Positions 21,310 through 30,343 of a stretch of DNA of 64,000 bases are shown here, one piece after another. Source of the DNA: Enterococcus sulfureus ATCC 49903. GTDB lineage: Bacteria > Bacillota > Bacilli > Lactobacillales > Enterococcaceae. Position 1 is the first letter of the stretch; each line of letters opens with the position of its first letter. The position numbers and the translations under genes were made by a program. The stretch covers positions 1-64,000 of the forward strand of contig NZ_ASWO01000007.1 of NCBI RefSeq assembly GCF_000407605.1. The letters are read 5' to 3'. Under the pieces are notes generated by a model. It did no database searches, was not told the DNA's origin, and saw nothing but the letters and a program-made list of their open reading frames with translations.

Positions 21310-21327
21310 TTTGTAATTTATTACAAA
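21310..21327. promoter_or_regulatory. palindrome in the cfa promoter region
   Basis: TTTGTAA-TTTA-TTACAAA is a 7+7 inverted repeat. Its left part could double as a -35 (TTGTAA) with TACTCT 17 bases on, so a bound regulator would overlap the promoter. The binding protein is unknown. Confidence 0.4.
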
Positions 21328-21373
21328 AAGCGCTACTCTAGTAAAGGCAAATCAGTTTTAGGAGGAATTATTG

Positions 21374-22549
21374 ATGTTAGAAAAAGAACTATATAAGAAA
21401 TTATTTTCAGAATCATTCTCATTACCTGTTCAAGTAAATTACTGGGATCATACTTCTGAGCGTTACGGCAATCTAGAAGGTGAACCTGAAATTACCATTA
21501 CATTCAATCAAATGATTCCAATCAAAGAAATCACTAAAAATGCTTCATTGACATTAGGTGAAGCCTATATGGACAAAAAAATCGAAATCGAGGGTAGTAT
21601 TCAGGAATTAGTTGCAGATGCCTATAAACAAGCAGGCAGTTTCCTACGCTCAAAAAGTTATATCAAATGGTTACCTAAATTAGCACGTCATACAAAAAAA
21701 CAAAATAAAGAAGACATTCATTCGCATTATGATTTAGGAAATGAGTTTTATGAACTTTGGTTAGATCAGACACTTACGTATTCTTGTGCGTATTTTGAGA
21801 CACCAGAAGATACATTGGAACAAGCACAAATGAATAAAGTTCGTCATATTCTAAATAAATTATTTATTAAAGAAGGCGATAGTTTATTAGATATTGGTTG
21901 TGGCTGGGGTACATTGATGTTCACTGCAATCAAAGAATATGGTGTGCACGCAACAGGAATCACATTAAGCGAGGAACAATATCGTTTTATTACGGATAAA
22001 ATCAAAGCAGAAGGTTTAGAAGACAAATGCACGGTTTTATTAAAAGATTATCGTGAAGTCAAAAACTTAGAATTTGATCATATTACTAGTGTAGGCATGT
22101 TCGAACACGTCGGAGAAGATAGTTTAGAAGAATATTTTGCTGTAGTCAAACGACTATTAAAACCTAAAGGAACTGCTTTGATTCATGGAATCAGCCGTCA
22201 ACAAGGTGGCGCAACAAATGCATGGATCAATCAATATATTTTCCCAGGAGGCTATATCCCAGGTATTGCTGAGCTTGCAACACATATGCAAACAAACGAT
22301 TTACAACTAATCGATTTAGAAAGCTTGCGTCGTGACTATCAATTGACACTCGAGCATTGGACGAAAAATTTCCATGCTGTAAAAGACCAAGTACTGTCTG
22401 TTGCAGATGAACGCTTCTACCGCATGTGGGATCTTTATCTACAAGCTTGTGCGGCATCGTTTGAATCAAGTAATATCGATGTTGTGCAATACCTTTTGGT
22501 TCATCCAGGTAACAATACGATTCCAATGCACCGTTACGTTGGACATTAA
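21374..22549 (+). CDS. cfa: cyclopropane-fatty-acyl-phospholipid synthase
   Basis: Transfers a methylene group from S-adenosylmethionine to unsaturated acyl chains of membrane phospholipids. The SAM site [11 protein letters not shown] is at about residues 169-179, preceded by the typical [15 protein letters not shown] and TYSCAYFE blocks; GMFEHVG and [11 protein letters not shown] at the C-terminus also fit. 391 residues is normal. GGAGG lies 8 bases before the ATG at 21374; a TTG codon directly upstream is less likely. A hairpin terminator follows. Usually linked to acid and stationary-phase membrane adaptation. Confidence 0.95.
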   Translation: MLEKELYKKLFSESFSLPVQVNYWDHTSERYGNLEGEPEITITFNQMIPIKEITKNASLTLGEAYMDKKIEIEGSIQELVADAYKQAGSFLRSKSYIKWLPKLARHTKKQNKEDIHSHYDLGNEFYELWLDQTLTYSCAYFETPEDTLEQAQMNKVRHILNKLFIKEGDSLLDIGCGWGTLMFTAIKEYGVHATGITLSEEQYRFITDKIKAEGLEDKCTVLLKDYREVKNLEFDHITSVGMFEHVGEDSLEEYFAVVKRLLKPKGTALIHGISRQQGGATNAWINQYIFPGGYIPGIAELATHMQTNDLQLIDLESLRRDYQLTLEHWTKNFHAVKDQVLSVADERFYRMWDLYLQACAASFESSNIDVVQYLLVHPGNNTIPMHRYVGH

Positions 22550-22552
22550 AAA

Positions 22553-22588
22553 AGAGGCTGTGACAGAAATCTGTCACAGCCCTTTTTT
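22553..22588. terminator. bidirectional terminator, repeated hairpin type
   Basis: GGCTGTGACAG and CTGTCACAGCC form an 11-bp stem, with A-run left and T-run right. It ends cfa (plus) and the organosulfur operon (minus). The same stem sequence recurs at 44875-44896. Confidence 0.92.
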
Positions 22589-23861
22589 ATGCTAATCCTA
22601 AGTTTCCTCGTAGCGTATTGTGTGTGTACGCTGTTTTATAGATCCCTTTTTTCTGTAAAATCGGTACCACTTCTGTTATAAAACGTTCAAATGCATGAGG
22701 ATAGTCGCCGCCAATAATAAAACCATCTACTGCACCTTGAACAAACCATTCTTCAATCAAATCCGCAACGTGTTCTTTTGTTCCCATAAATAATGGTCGT
22801 GGTAAGGCTTGTTCAATCGCCACTTGACGTAGCGTAAGATTTTGATCTTTAGCTTCTTGTTTGATCTTATCCGTAGTACTACGAAAAGCCTCTTTTCCAA
22901 TATCTCCAAGTTCTGGGAATGGTTCATCTAATGGATATTGATGAAAATCGTGATCATCAAAGTAACGTGCAAGATAATTCAACGCATGCTCGATTGGAAT
23001 CAATTGCGCAACGGCGTCATATTGTGCTTGTGCATCTTCTAGCGTATCCCCAATAATCGGTGAAATCCCAGGAAGAACGAGCGCTTTACGCTTGAATGTA
23101 GCCGTTTGGCGAGCGATATCATCATAAAATTCGCGCATGCTTTGAATCGATCCACTATGGGTAAAGATCGCTTCTGCATGTTTAGCTGCAAATGCTTTTC
23201 CTTTATCTGAAGCACCTGCTTGGAAAATCACTGGCTCTCCTTGGGGCGATCGACCAATATTTAAAGGACCGGCAACTTGGAAATACGTCCCTTGATAATC
23301 TAGACGATGCATTTTCTCAAAATCAACATATTGACCTGTTTGTTTATTTCGAACAAACGCCTCTTCTTCAAATGAACGCCATAATCCTTGAACGACTTCT
23401 AAATGCTCTTTTGCAATCTCATAGCGCTCGTCATGTGGAGGTAGCGTGCGATTATTATAATTTTTCGCAGCCCCTGCTTGAGGGGATGTTACGACATTCC
23501 ATCCAGCCCGACCTTGACTTAAATGATCCAAAGACATGAGTTGACGGGCTAATGTAAATGGATCTGTATAAGTTGAAGAGAACGTTCCGACTAGCCCAAT
23601 ATTTTCAGTCACTTGCGCCAAAGATGCCAATAACGTAATGGGTTCGAATCGATTTAAAAAATGAGGGATCGACGCTTCTGAAATAAATAAACCATCGGCA
23701 ATAAATACAAAATCGAAAAAAGCTTTCTCTGCTAATTGCGCACGTGTTTTGTAAAAATCAAAATTCGTGCTAGCTGTTGCATCGATATCCGGATGGCGCC
23801 AACCATCTGTCGTACTTCCGATCCCATGTAAGATGGCACCTAAATGTAATGTTTTGCTCAT
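22587..23861 (-). CDS. ytnJ: FMN-dependent monooxygenase, NtaA/SnaA/DszA family (YtnJ-like)
   Basis: LLM-family monooxygenase of the long nitrilotriacetate/dibenzothiophene type: N-terminal MSKTLHLGAILHGIGS, GWNVVTSPQAGAAKNYN (family hallmark), DERYEIAKEHLEVVQGLW, VIFQAGASDKGKAFAAKHAEAIFT and GAVDGFIIGGDYP. The ATG at 23861 overlaps the stop of the glutaredoxin-like gene (ATGA), giving 424 residues, normal for the family; a longer frame into that gene is not real. In B. subtilis YtnJ (CmoJ) is in the ytmI operon and takes part in breakdown of S-substituted cysteines. It needs reduced FMN, likely from the SsuE-like reductase of this operon. Confidence 0.9.
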   Translation of the reverse strand: MSKTLHLGAILHGIGSTTDGWRHPDIDATASTNFDFYKTRAQLAEKAFFDFVFIADGLFISEASIPHFLNRFEPITLLASLAQVTENIGLVGTFSSTYTDPFTLARQLMSLDHLSQGRAGWNVVTSPQAGAAKNYNNRTLPPHDERYEIAKEHLEVVQGLWRSFEEEAFVRNKQTGQYVDFEKMHRLDYQGTYFQVAGPLNIGRSPQGEPVIFQAGASDKGKAFAAKHAEAIFTHSGSIQSMREFYDDIARQTATFKRKALVLPGISPIIGDTLEDAQAQYDAVAQLIPIEHALNYLARYFDDHDFHQYPLDEPFPELGDIGKEAFRSTTDKIKQEAKDQNLTLRQVAIEQALPRPLFMGTKEHVADLIEEWFVQGAVDGFIIGGDYPHAFERFITEVVPILQKKGIYKTAYTHNTLRGNLGLA

Positions 23862-24133
23862 GCCACTACCTCTTGATGTGCCTGGATTTCTTTGATCACA
23901 TCTTCTAACTCTAAACTTGTTACTCCAGTAAATTGTGTGCTTCCATTTTTGGCGATTTCCACGACAGGAACGTAACTCACCCCGTATTTCGTTTGTAAAA
24001 TCGAACGAAAGGCATCTTGATACGTCACATCCACAACTTGATATTCCAATTGTGCTGTTGCAAAATAGTCTTTCAATGTTTGACAATAATGACACCCTTC
24101 TTTTGCCCATAATACAATAGTTGGTTGACTCAT
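23858..24133 (-). CDS. ytnI: glutaredoxin-like small protein (YtnI-like)
   Basis: 91 residues with a thioredoxin-fold start IVLWAKEGCHYCQTLKDYF, redox motif CHYC at residues 14-17, the cis-proline region YVPVVEI and a C-terminal helix. It overlaps both neighbouring monooxygenase genes by ATGA, so all three proteins are coupled in translation. In the B. subtilis ytmI operon the gene between the two monooxygenases, ytnI (cmoI), has the same size and fold. Its partner is unknown; disulfide or mixed-disulfide chemistry on the substrate is a reasonable guess. Confidence 0.88.
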   Translation of the reverse strand: MSQPTIVLWAKEGCHYCQTLKDYFATAQLEYQVVDVTYQDAFRSILQTKYGVSYVPVVEIAKNGSTQFTGVTSLELEDVIKEIQAHQEVVA

Positions 24134-25131
24134 AAAAAAACGCCCCTTTTTAATTCGATTTTTGTTGCAAGATAGTCGATCAATTGCTCTTTTTGCGCAT
24201 AAGGTTGATGCGGTGTATGAAGAACAAGATCTGTGATTTGATAATATTCTGTAAATTCTTGTAGCGCTTTTGCTAACGTCTCTTTCGTGCCTACAATTGC
24301 TCCGATTGATTTCATTTCAATCCAAGTCTCTTCACTTTGACTGGCTTGATACGCTTTTGCACTAGTCTCATCAGCAAAATTCAGACGTTTTCCCGAAATA
24401 AAATGAACGGTGTATGAAGCCAATTGTTCTAGATATGCTCTTTTTTCTACTTCAGAAGACACTAACGCCACCGTTACAGCCACCATAAATCGTTGTGCAC
24501 TACCTTTTTGAAAAGCCGATTTGATCGTATGTAATGCATCACGATCTCCATTAGCAAAAAAAGGATAAATCATACCAGAAGTCGTTTCGTGAGCCAAAGC
24601 TACACTTTCTAAACTTCCTCCCAATAACACCATTTCTGGTTTTGTATCAATTACTGGTTGTAATGTGATCGTCTCATAATAAGGATGTTCTGGTGGTAGC
24701 TCATCACGAATCAACCCAACGAACTCACGATATTTTTCATCAAATGGCCGTTCTTTTTGAAATGCATCTCTTTGTAAAACCTTAACGACTTGATCATTTC
24801 CACCTTGTGCTTTTCCGACACCTACAATCACGCGATCTGGTGCTAAATTAGCTAGTACATCGATATTTTCTGCCACTTTATACGGAACAAAGTGTTGCAA
24901 CATGACGCCTGCACTACCAATTTTGATGGTAGAAGTCGCCGCTAATAAATACCCCATTAACACTTCAGGACTAACACCAGCCATTTGATCGATCAAGTGG
25001 TGTTCAGATACATAAAAAGCATCAAAGCCTAACTGATCCGCTTTTTTTGCATAACTGACAGTTTTAGCTAATGTCGATTGAGCAGTTTCCTCTTCATAGA
25101 CGATACTTTGATCCAATAACCCGATACGCAT
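24130..25131 (-). CDS. ytmO: luciferase-like FMN-dependent monooxygenase, MsnO8 type (YtmO-like)
   Basis: Short-chain LLM protein of 333 residues: [63 protein letters not shown]. It starts in the stop codon of the ABC ATPase (TAATG) and ends in an ATGA overlap with the glutaredoxin-like gene. This is the position of ytmO (cmoO) in the B. subtilis organosulfur operon. It probably oxidises an S-alkyl or S-succinyl cysteine derivative together with the YtnJ-like enzyme. Confidence 0.88.
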   Translation of the reverse strand: MRIGLLDQSIVYEEETAQSTLAKTVSYAKKADQLGFDAFYVSEHHLIDQMAGVSPEVLMGYLLAATSTIKIGSAGVMLQHFVPYKVAENIDVLANLAPDRVIVGVGKAQGGNDQVVKVLQRDAFQKERPFDEKYREFVGLIRDELPPEHPYYETITLQPVIDTKPEMVLLGGSLESVALAHETTSGMIYPFFANGDRDALHTIKSAFQKGSAQRFMVAVTVALVSSEVEKRAYLEQLASYTVHFISGKRLNFADETSAKAYQASQSEETWIEMKSIGAIVGTKETLAKALQEFTEYYQITDLVLHTPHQPYAQKEQLIDYLATKIELKRGVFL

Positions 25132-25889
25132 TATACAAAGACCTCCTCAAATAAGTTCGGACGTGTTCGTGCCAAAAATTGTTTCGTTCGTGCTTCTTTA
25201 GGAGATTCAAACACTTCTTTTGGTGTTCCTTGTTCCACGATTTGTCCATGCTCCATAAAAATCACACGATCAGCCACTTCATAAGCAAATTGCATTTCAT
25301 GAGTCACGATGATCAACGTACTTTCTTGATGTGCTAGTGATTTGATCACAGCTAGTGTCTCTCCAACTAGCTCTGGATCGAGTGCACTTGTCGGTTCATC
25401 GAATAAGATAATTTCTGGTTTTAATGCCAATGCGCGTGCAATCCCCACACGCTGCTGTTGTCCTCCAGATAATTGAGCTGGATAATGTGTGAGCTTATCT
25501 GCTAATCCTACTTGCGTTAACAGAGCCGTTCCTAGTAAAATAGCTTCTGCTTTTGGCATTTTTTGAACCATTATTAATCCTTCAATCACGTTTTCTAATG
25601 CCGTTTTATGTGCAAATAATGCATATTGCTGAAATACCATCGCGGTTTGTCTACGCCATGCTAAAATTTCCTGTTTCGTAGCTTTTTTGGCATCGATCAC
25701 TTGATCGTTTAGTGCTAAAGTTCCTGCATCTGCTTGTTCTAAAAAATTCAAACAACGTAAGAACGTAGTTTTCCCAGAACCACTTGGGCCTAAAATGACT
25801 ACGACTTCACCTTTTTGAATCGTGATATCTACTTTATCTAAAATCACTTGTTTACCAAAACGTTTTTGTAGTTGTGTGATCGTTAACAT
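25131..25889 (-). CDS. tcyN: ABC transporter ATP-binding protein, cystine/polar amino acid type
   Basis: Energises import of cystine-like compounds. Walker [10 protein letters not shown] at about residues 35-43, Q-loop [12 protein letters not shown] signature [15 protein letters not shown], Walker [13 protein letters not shown] and the H-loop VTHEM are all intact. 252 residues. The ATG at 25889 overlaps the permease stop (TGATG); a TTG one codon upstream is less likely. In this operon it corresponds to TcyN (YtmN). Confidence 0.92.
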   Translation of the reverse strand: MLTITQLQKRFGKQVILDKVDITIQKGEVVVILGPSGSGKTTFLRCLNFLEQADAGTLALNDQVIDAKKATKQEILAWRRQTAMVFQQYALFAHKTALENVIEGLIMVQKMPKAEAILLGTALLTQVGLADKLTHYPAQLSGGQQQRVGIARALALKPEIILFDEPTSALDPELVGETLAVIKSLAHQESTLIIVTHEMQFAYEVADRVIFMEHGQIVEQGTPKEVFESPKEARTKQFLARTRPNLFEEVFV

Positions 25890-26587
25890 CAAATTCCCCC
25901 TCGTTTAGCTAGTGGGCGTCGTTCTAGGAAAAAGCCCATTTGTTCAATGATGATCGCTAAAATCCAATAAATGACTGCAGCTGCAATATACGCTTCTAAA
26001 AACGTATAACTTGTCGTTGCAGTGATCAGTGAACCACTCAAAATATCGACGACAGAAACGATAGAAGCTAATGCCGACAACTTTAACAATACGATCCATT
26101 GATTACATAAAAGTGGTAACGATTGAAACCATAACTGCGGTAAGATAATGCGCCTAATCGTTTGTCTAGTCGTCAATCCAATCGAGGCTGCTGCATCGAG
26201 TTGAGTTCGATCAAATTGAAGTAGCAATCCACGAAAAACTTCTGTCAGTTGGATCGTAGCGTAACCACTTAAGATCACAATAATCAAATATTCACGGTTG
26301 ATATCTTTAAAACGAATCGGAAACTGCAACGCGACAGCAAGTTGATCAAACCAATCAGAAAATACGAGATAGGCTACAATCAAAACGAGCACCACAGGAA
26401 TCCCTTTAAGAATTGGAAAAATAATTTTTAAAAAATGGGAAAAAAAGCGAATATTATAAAACCGGATCAAAGCAAATCCTAAGCCCAAAACACTACCGAT
26501 CACTAGTGGAATAAAAGATAGACGTAATGTGACTGGAAGGTACATGATTCCTTTTTGGAGCGCTTGAATAATGGCATGGTAGTCCAT
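25889..26587 (-). CDS. tcyM: ABC transporter permease, cystine/polar amino acid type
   Basis: HisM/ArtQ-like membrane subunit, 232 residues with about 5 hydrophobic segments. The permease-ATPase coupling loop is seen as [21 protein letters not shown]. The ATG at 26587 is preceded by AGGTG; a GTG three codons upstream is possible. It is one of two permease genes in the operon and presumably forms a heterodimer with the other (28205-28966). Which one corresponds to TcyL or TcyM is not certain. Confidence 0.87.
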   Translation of the reverse strand: MDYHAIIQALQKGIMYLPVTLRLSFIPLVIGSVLGLGFALIRFYNIRFFSHFLKIIFPILKGIPVVLVLIVAYLVFSDWFDQLAVALQFPIRFKDINREYLIIVILSGYATIQLTEVFRGLLLQFDRTQLDAAASIGLTTRQTIRRIILPQLWFQSLPLLCNQWIVLLKLSALASIVSVVDILSGSLITATTSYTFLEAYIAAAVIYWILAIIIEQMGFFLERRPLAKRGGI

Positions 26588-26603
26588 ACTTGTCACCTAC
26601 TTT

Positions 26604-27407
26604 TTATTTTGTATAATCTGCACCTAAAATTTTCTTCGATAACTCACTTAATTTTCCTTCATCAATCAATTCTTGGAGTGCTTTGTCTACCTTATCGGCC
26701 AATTCTTGATCGCCTTTTTTGAAGACAAAATACGTTTTCGATTCATTGATTGGTTTTGTATTGGTTACAAGTTCAGCTGAAAATTCTTTATTTAATTTAT
26801 CCACATCATATTTCGTCAACAACGCAGCATCCGCGGTTCCATTTTGTAATCCTTTGACCAATACTTCTTGTGTAGCTTCGTTATAGACGATATCGATTTT
26901 CGTACTATGATTTTGATTGTATTGCTCTAATAGATACGCTGCATTTGACCCAGGTGAAGTAAAGACTTTTTTCCCAGCCAAAGTATCTAAACTCGTATAC
27001 GTTGAGGCATCTTTATTGGCTGCAATATACAAGGTGTAATCTGTATAGCCAACTTTTCCATATAGATATTTCTTCGCACGCTCGTCATTGTACTCGTATT
27101 GATGTCCTGCAAAGTCCACTTTTCCTGCACTTAACGCCGTTAAAATATTTTTAAAATCCATTGATTCATATTTGAATTGATAGTCAGGTAATTTTTTATC
27201 GATTTCTTTCATGACTTCCACATCGTATCCTTGCAATTCATTGTTTTCATCTAAATAGACAAATGGACGATAGGCATTCCCGGTTCCTACCGTAATGACC
27301 TTTCCTTCCTCTTTTTGCGTTTGCGCTTGGCTCTCTTTTCCACAAGCAGCTAAACTTGTACTCAATACTAGTAACACTCCCAAACCGAATAATGTTCTTT
27401 TTTTCAT
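26604..27407 (-). CDS. tcyK: extracellular substrate-binding lipoprotein, cystine/amino acid type
   Basis: Family 3 binding protein anchored by a lipid: signal peptide MKKRTLFGLGVLLVLSTSLAAC with lipobox LAAC, then VGTGNAYRPFVYLDENNELQGYDVEVMKEI. 267 residues. The ATG at 27407 follows AAGGAG at 9 bases; the longer frame overlaps the upstream gene and is rejected. It is very similar to the neighbouring binding protein (shared blocks such as LPDYQFKYESMDFK), so the two arose by duplication, as TcyJ and TcyK did in B. subtilis. Confidence 0.9.
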   Translation of the reverse strand: MKKRTLFGLGVLLVLSTSLAACGKESQAQTQKEEGKVITVGTGNAYRPFVYLDENNELQGYDVEVMKEIDKKLPDYQFKYESMDFKNILTALSAGKVDFAGHQYEYNDERAKKYLYGKVGYTDYTLYIAANKDASTYTSLDTLAGKKVFTSPGSNAAYLLEQYNQNHSTKIDIVYNEATQEVLVKGLQNGTADAALLTKYDVDKLNKEFSAELVTNTKPINESKTYFVFKKGDQELADKVDKALQELIDEGKLSELSKKILGADYTK

Positions 27408-27420
27408 TTGTATACACTCC

Positions 27421-28215
27421 TTATTTGGTAAAATCTTCTCCAAGGTATTGAATCGATAATTTAGACAATGTACCATCTTCGATCATCGTCTCTAACGCAC
27501 GATCGACGGCTTTTTGTAATGTTGTATTCTTTTTTTGGAATAAAAAGTACGTTTTTGCTTTTTTTACAGGTTCTCCTGTGGCAACTAAATTTGCTTGAAA
27601 TTGCTTATTCAACTTGGCAATATCAAACTTTGTCATCAATGCCGCATCTGCTGTCTTATTTTGTAATCCTTTTACGATCACTTCATTGCTGCCATCGTTA
27701 TAGACGATTTGAATTGGTGTTGCATGTGTTTGATTAAAGGTTTCTAAAAGATACGCTGCATTCGAACCAGAAGACGCGAATACTTTTTTTCCGGCTAGAT
27801 CTTGTAAAGAGGTAATCGGAACTTGAGTTGTCTTATTTTGAGTGATATACATCGTAAAATCTGTATATCCAGTATGGGCATAGAGATACTTGGCTTTACG
27901 TTCTTCGTTTTCAGCATATTGATGCGCTGCAAGTTGCACATGATTACTCGATAGTGCTGTCAAAATGGTTTTAAAATCCATAGATTCGTATTGAAACTGA
28001 TAGTCTGGTAAGCGTTTGTCGATTTCCTTTAAGACGGCGATATCATATCCTGTTACCTCATTCTTTTCATCTAAATAGACAAAAGGTGGATAGGCATTTC
28101 CAGTCCCTACCACAATCGTTTCACCAGTTTTTTTCGTGTCGGTTTCCGTTGCTTGTGCGCTACACCCGGCTAAACACACTCCTAAAAAAAAGAGTATCCA
28201 TATTTTACCCTTCAT
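27421..28215 (-). CDS. tcyJ: extracellular substrate-binding lipoprotein, cystine/amino acid type (paralogue)
   Basis: 264 residues, signal peptide MKGKIWILFFLGVCLAGC with lipobox LAGC, then VVGTGNAYPPFVYLDEKNEVTGYD and LPDYQFQYESMDFKTILTALSS. The ATG at 28215 has GAGGG 7 bases upstream, inside the end of the permease gene (11-base overlap). Two binding proteins on one transporter suggest two substrates or ranges of substrate, for example cystine and S-substituted cysteines. Confidence 0.9.
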   Translation of the reverse strand: MKGKIWILFFLGVCLAGCSAQATETDTKKTGETIVVGTGNAYPPFVYLDEKNEVTGYDIAVLKEIDKRLPDYQFQYESMDFKTILTALSSNHVQLAAHQYAENEERKAKYLYAHTGYTDFTMYITQNKTTQVPITSLQDLAGKKVFASSGSNAAYLLETFNQTHATPIQIVYNDGSNEVIVKGLQNKTADAALMTKFDIAKLNKQFQANLVATGEPVKKAKTYFLFQKKNTTLQKAVDRALETMIEDGTLSKLSIQYLGEDFTK

Positions 28216-28966
28216 GTTCAATCCCTCTTCTTCTAAACGAGGGCCAGCCGATAAAACGGGGCTTGGGCATCATTAACTTTTGTTTTTGCGTTTGATTTAA
28301 ACGTTGATCGATCATGATAAATAATTGTTCTAATGCAAGACTTAATACAATAAAAATAATCGCAGCAATAAAATACCCTTCTAACGAATGATACGTTACG
28401 GATGCTAAAACTTTTACTTTGCCGATAATGTCTACGATGCCTAAAGAGAACGCTAAAGAAGTATCTTGTAATAAAGCGACGATCATAGTTCCTGTAGGGG
28501 GTAAAGCACTGCGAACGGCTTGTGGCAACACGATTCGTCGGTAGACTTGACCTTTCGTCAATCCAATCGATAAAGCAGCTTCTTTTTGTGCTTGAGGAAC
28601 TTGAATAATTGCTGTTCGAAAAATTTCTGAAAAATAAGCCGATGTATTGATTCCATAGGTGAGATAAACAAATAGTAATTTGTCTAAGTTAACCGAAGTG
28701 CCTGTAATGGACGTCAAGACTACAGGTAATCCATAAAAAACTAAAAACAATTGAATCAAAATCGGCGTTCCGCGTATAAATGAGACCAATACCACAATAA
28801 GTTGTGAAAAAAATGGGATTTTTTCTAAACGAATTAAGGCAAAACATATTCCTATTCCCATTCCCATAATCGTTGCCACTCCGACAATTCCCAACGTGAC
28901 AGGTACAGCTGTTAAAATTTTAGGAATAAACGACCAAACATATTGCCAATTAAAAAAATCTCCCAT
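28205..28966 (-). CDS. tcyL: ABC transporter permease, cystine/polar amino acid type
   Basis: 253 residues, about 5 hydrophobic segments; SFIRGTPILIQLFLVFYGLP and the coupling loop EAALSIGLTKGQVYRRIVLPQAVRSALP are characteristic. It has an extended charged C-terminus. It starts 12 bases after the acetyltransferase gene with AAGGAGG upstream. In B. subtilis the two permease genes are adjacent; here they are split by the binding-protein pair. Confidence 0.88.
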   Translation of the reverse strand: MGDFFNWQYVWSFIPKILTAVPVTLGIVGVATIMGMGIGICFALIRLEKIPFFSQLIVVLVSFIRGTPILIQLFLVFYGLPVVLTSITGTSVNLDKLLFVYLTYGINTSAYFSEIFRTAIIQVPQAQKEAALSIGLTKGQVYRRIVLPQAVRSALPPTGTMIVALLQDTSLAFSLGIVDIIGKVKVLASVTYHSLEGYFIAAIIFIVLSLALEQLFIMIDQRLNQTQKQKLMMPKPRFIGWPSFRRRGIEHEG

Positions 28967-28978
28967 TTTTTCTCCTCC

Positions 28979-29512
28979 TTAGGCGCTTGGATTTAATAAT
29001 TTGCGCTCGAATTTTTCGGGTATCAATACTTTATACAGTGAGACACCAATATCTTGAGTTGCTTCATCTAAATGCTTGCCATGAACTTGATACCCATTTC
29101 GTAGGTACATATCTAATAACCAAGGATGTTTCTTTCCTGATGTGCCGATCATATACGCTGGAGCTTTATAGATTGGAATCAGGTACTCTTCTTCTACTCG
29201 TCTTAAAAATTGTTTGCCGATCCCTTTTCCTCGATATGTATCTGCTGTAGCAAACCACCATAAAAAAGGATAGCGTGAAACAGGTTCTTCTGATTCCCAA
29301 GGCAAACGAATCGTGATCGTCGACACCAATTCTCCGTTTAACTCATACAACAGTGCCACGGATCGTTCAATGTTTTCTGTGACCATTTGAAGCGTAGCAT
29401 TCGTTGAAGGCCAGTCGATCCCGTATTCTTTGACCTCTTTAAATGCCGTTTGAATCAATTCCAGTAAAGCTGGTGCGTCTTTTCTTGTTGCAATTCGAAT
29501 TGTCCCTTTCAT
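28979..29512 (-). CDS. ytmI: GNAT-family N-acetyltransferase (SnaA/YtmI-like)
   Basis: 177 residues. The acetyl-CoA binding motif is seen in ADTYRGKGIGKQFLRRVEE (R-x-x-G-x-G/A), with LLDMYLRNGYQVHGK near the end. Its ATG overlaps the stop of the FMN reductase gene (TAATG). In B. subtilis the first gene of the matching operon, ytmI (snaA), acetylates S-(2-succino)cysteine and similar compounds before oxidation. Position and family both fit that role here. Confidence 0.82.
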   Translation of the reverse strand: MKGTIRIATRKDAPALLELIQTAFKEVKEYGIDWPSTNATLQMVTENIERSVALLYELNGELVSTITIRLPWESEEPVSRYPFLWWFATADTYRGKGIGKQFLRRVEEEYLIPIYKAPAYMIGTSGKKHPWLLDMYLRNGYQVHGKHLDEATQDIGVSLYKVLIPEKFERKLLNPSA

Positions 29513-30063
29513 TACACGACCTCTTCTTTCTCTTGCGTCACTTCATATTGATTTATTTTGCTAAGCTGGGCATCGATACGTTCACGAGCAGTTTCTGCTA
29601 CATTCCAACTATCTGCAAGTTGTGTCACCATCGATTGATGGATAAATGTGGATTGCAATAAATATTCAGCTCCTAATTCTTTTAGCACAGGTTCTAGTGC
29701 ATAAGGTAAAGCCAAAACATGATTTGTCGATCCTCCTAAAGCTAGACTGTAAACAATTTTTTCAGCTAGCCCTTTTTGTGGAAGCAAATCAAGATAAGTT
29801 TTTAAAATACCTGAATAACTCGCTTTATAAATCGGAGTGAAGAATAGTACCGCTTGACTATTTTCAATTTTTTGATTGGCTTCTAAAATATCGGGATGAG
29901 AAAAATCAGCGGTTAGTAAGGCTTCATGATTCAATTCATTGACCATAATGAGATGTGTCGTCATATGCATCATGGTGAATTGATCGATACAATATTCTAC
30001 AAGTCCTTGTACTCGAGAATATGATTGGTTGCTTCCTACGACTAATGTGATGGTCGTCATCAT
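29512..30063 (-). CDS. NADPH-dependent FMN reductase, SsuE type
   Basis: 183 residues of flavodoxin-like fold: TLVVGSNQSYSRVQGLVEYC (phosphate-binding loop), FFTPIYKASYSGILKTYLDLLP (flavin contact) and LALGGSTNHVLALPYALEPVLKELGA are SsuE signatures. It supplies reduced FMN to the two monooxygenases of the operon. It is the first gene after the promoter. The B. subtilis ytmI operon does not start with such a gene and instead carries a riboflavin kinase, ribR, which is absent here. Confidence 0.87.
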   Translation of the reverse strand: MMTTITLVVGSNQSYSRVQGLVEYCIDQFTMMHMTTHLIMVNELNHEALLTADFSHPDILEANQKIENSQAVLFFTPIYKASYSGILKTYLDLLPQKGLAEKIVYSLALGGSTNHVLALPYALEPVLKELGAEYLLQSTFIHQSMVTQLADSWNVAETARERIDAQLSKINQYEVTQEKEEVV

Positions 30064-30099
30064 TGATCACTTCGCTTTCTAGTAGTTAAGATTTTCTAA

Positions 30100-30128
30100 A
30101 CTATAAGCCACAATCTTTGTGAAAACAA
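30100..30128 (-). promoter_or_regulatory. promoter of the organosulfur operon
   Basis: TTGTTT (30123-30128), 17-base spacer, TATAGT (30100-30105) on the minus strand, about 35 bases before the first ATG. The -35 is weak, as expected for a LysR-activated promoter. Confidence 0.55.
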
Positions 30129-30216
30129 ATCAATTTTTTAAACTTCATCTATCAAAAAAAGTGATATTTGAATTACAAAAGTAACTATTCTTTATCAGAA
30201 CCCTCTAAAAACAAGA

Positions 30217-30232
30217 ATGATAACGGCATCAT
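30217..30232. promoter_or_regulatory. dyad between the divergent LysR gene and organosulfur operon
   Basis: ATGAT-AACGGC-ATCAT is a perfect 5+5 inverted repeat in the 280-base divergent region, about 90 bases upstream of the operon -35. It is a candidate for a LysR-type contact site; no T-N11-A test could be run against homologues. Confidence 0.35.
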
Positions 30233-30343
30233 TTTTGATCTATCCAAAATAAAGTAGGTTATGATCGAAAAAACTAATCACAAACTTTTTCTTCTTTTAT
30301 AGAAGTTTTCGTATACTAATACTAAATCACTGGGAGGTTTTTT

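Noticed and set aside
23862-24110. N-terminal extension of the YtnJ-like monooxygenase
   Set aside because: It lies in another frame of the glutaredoxin-like gene and does not resemble the family.
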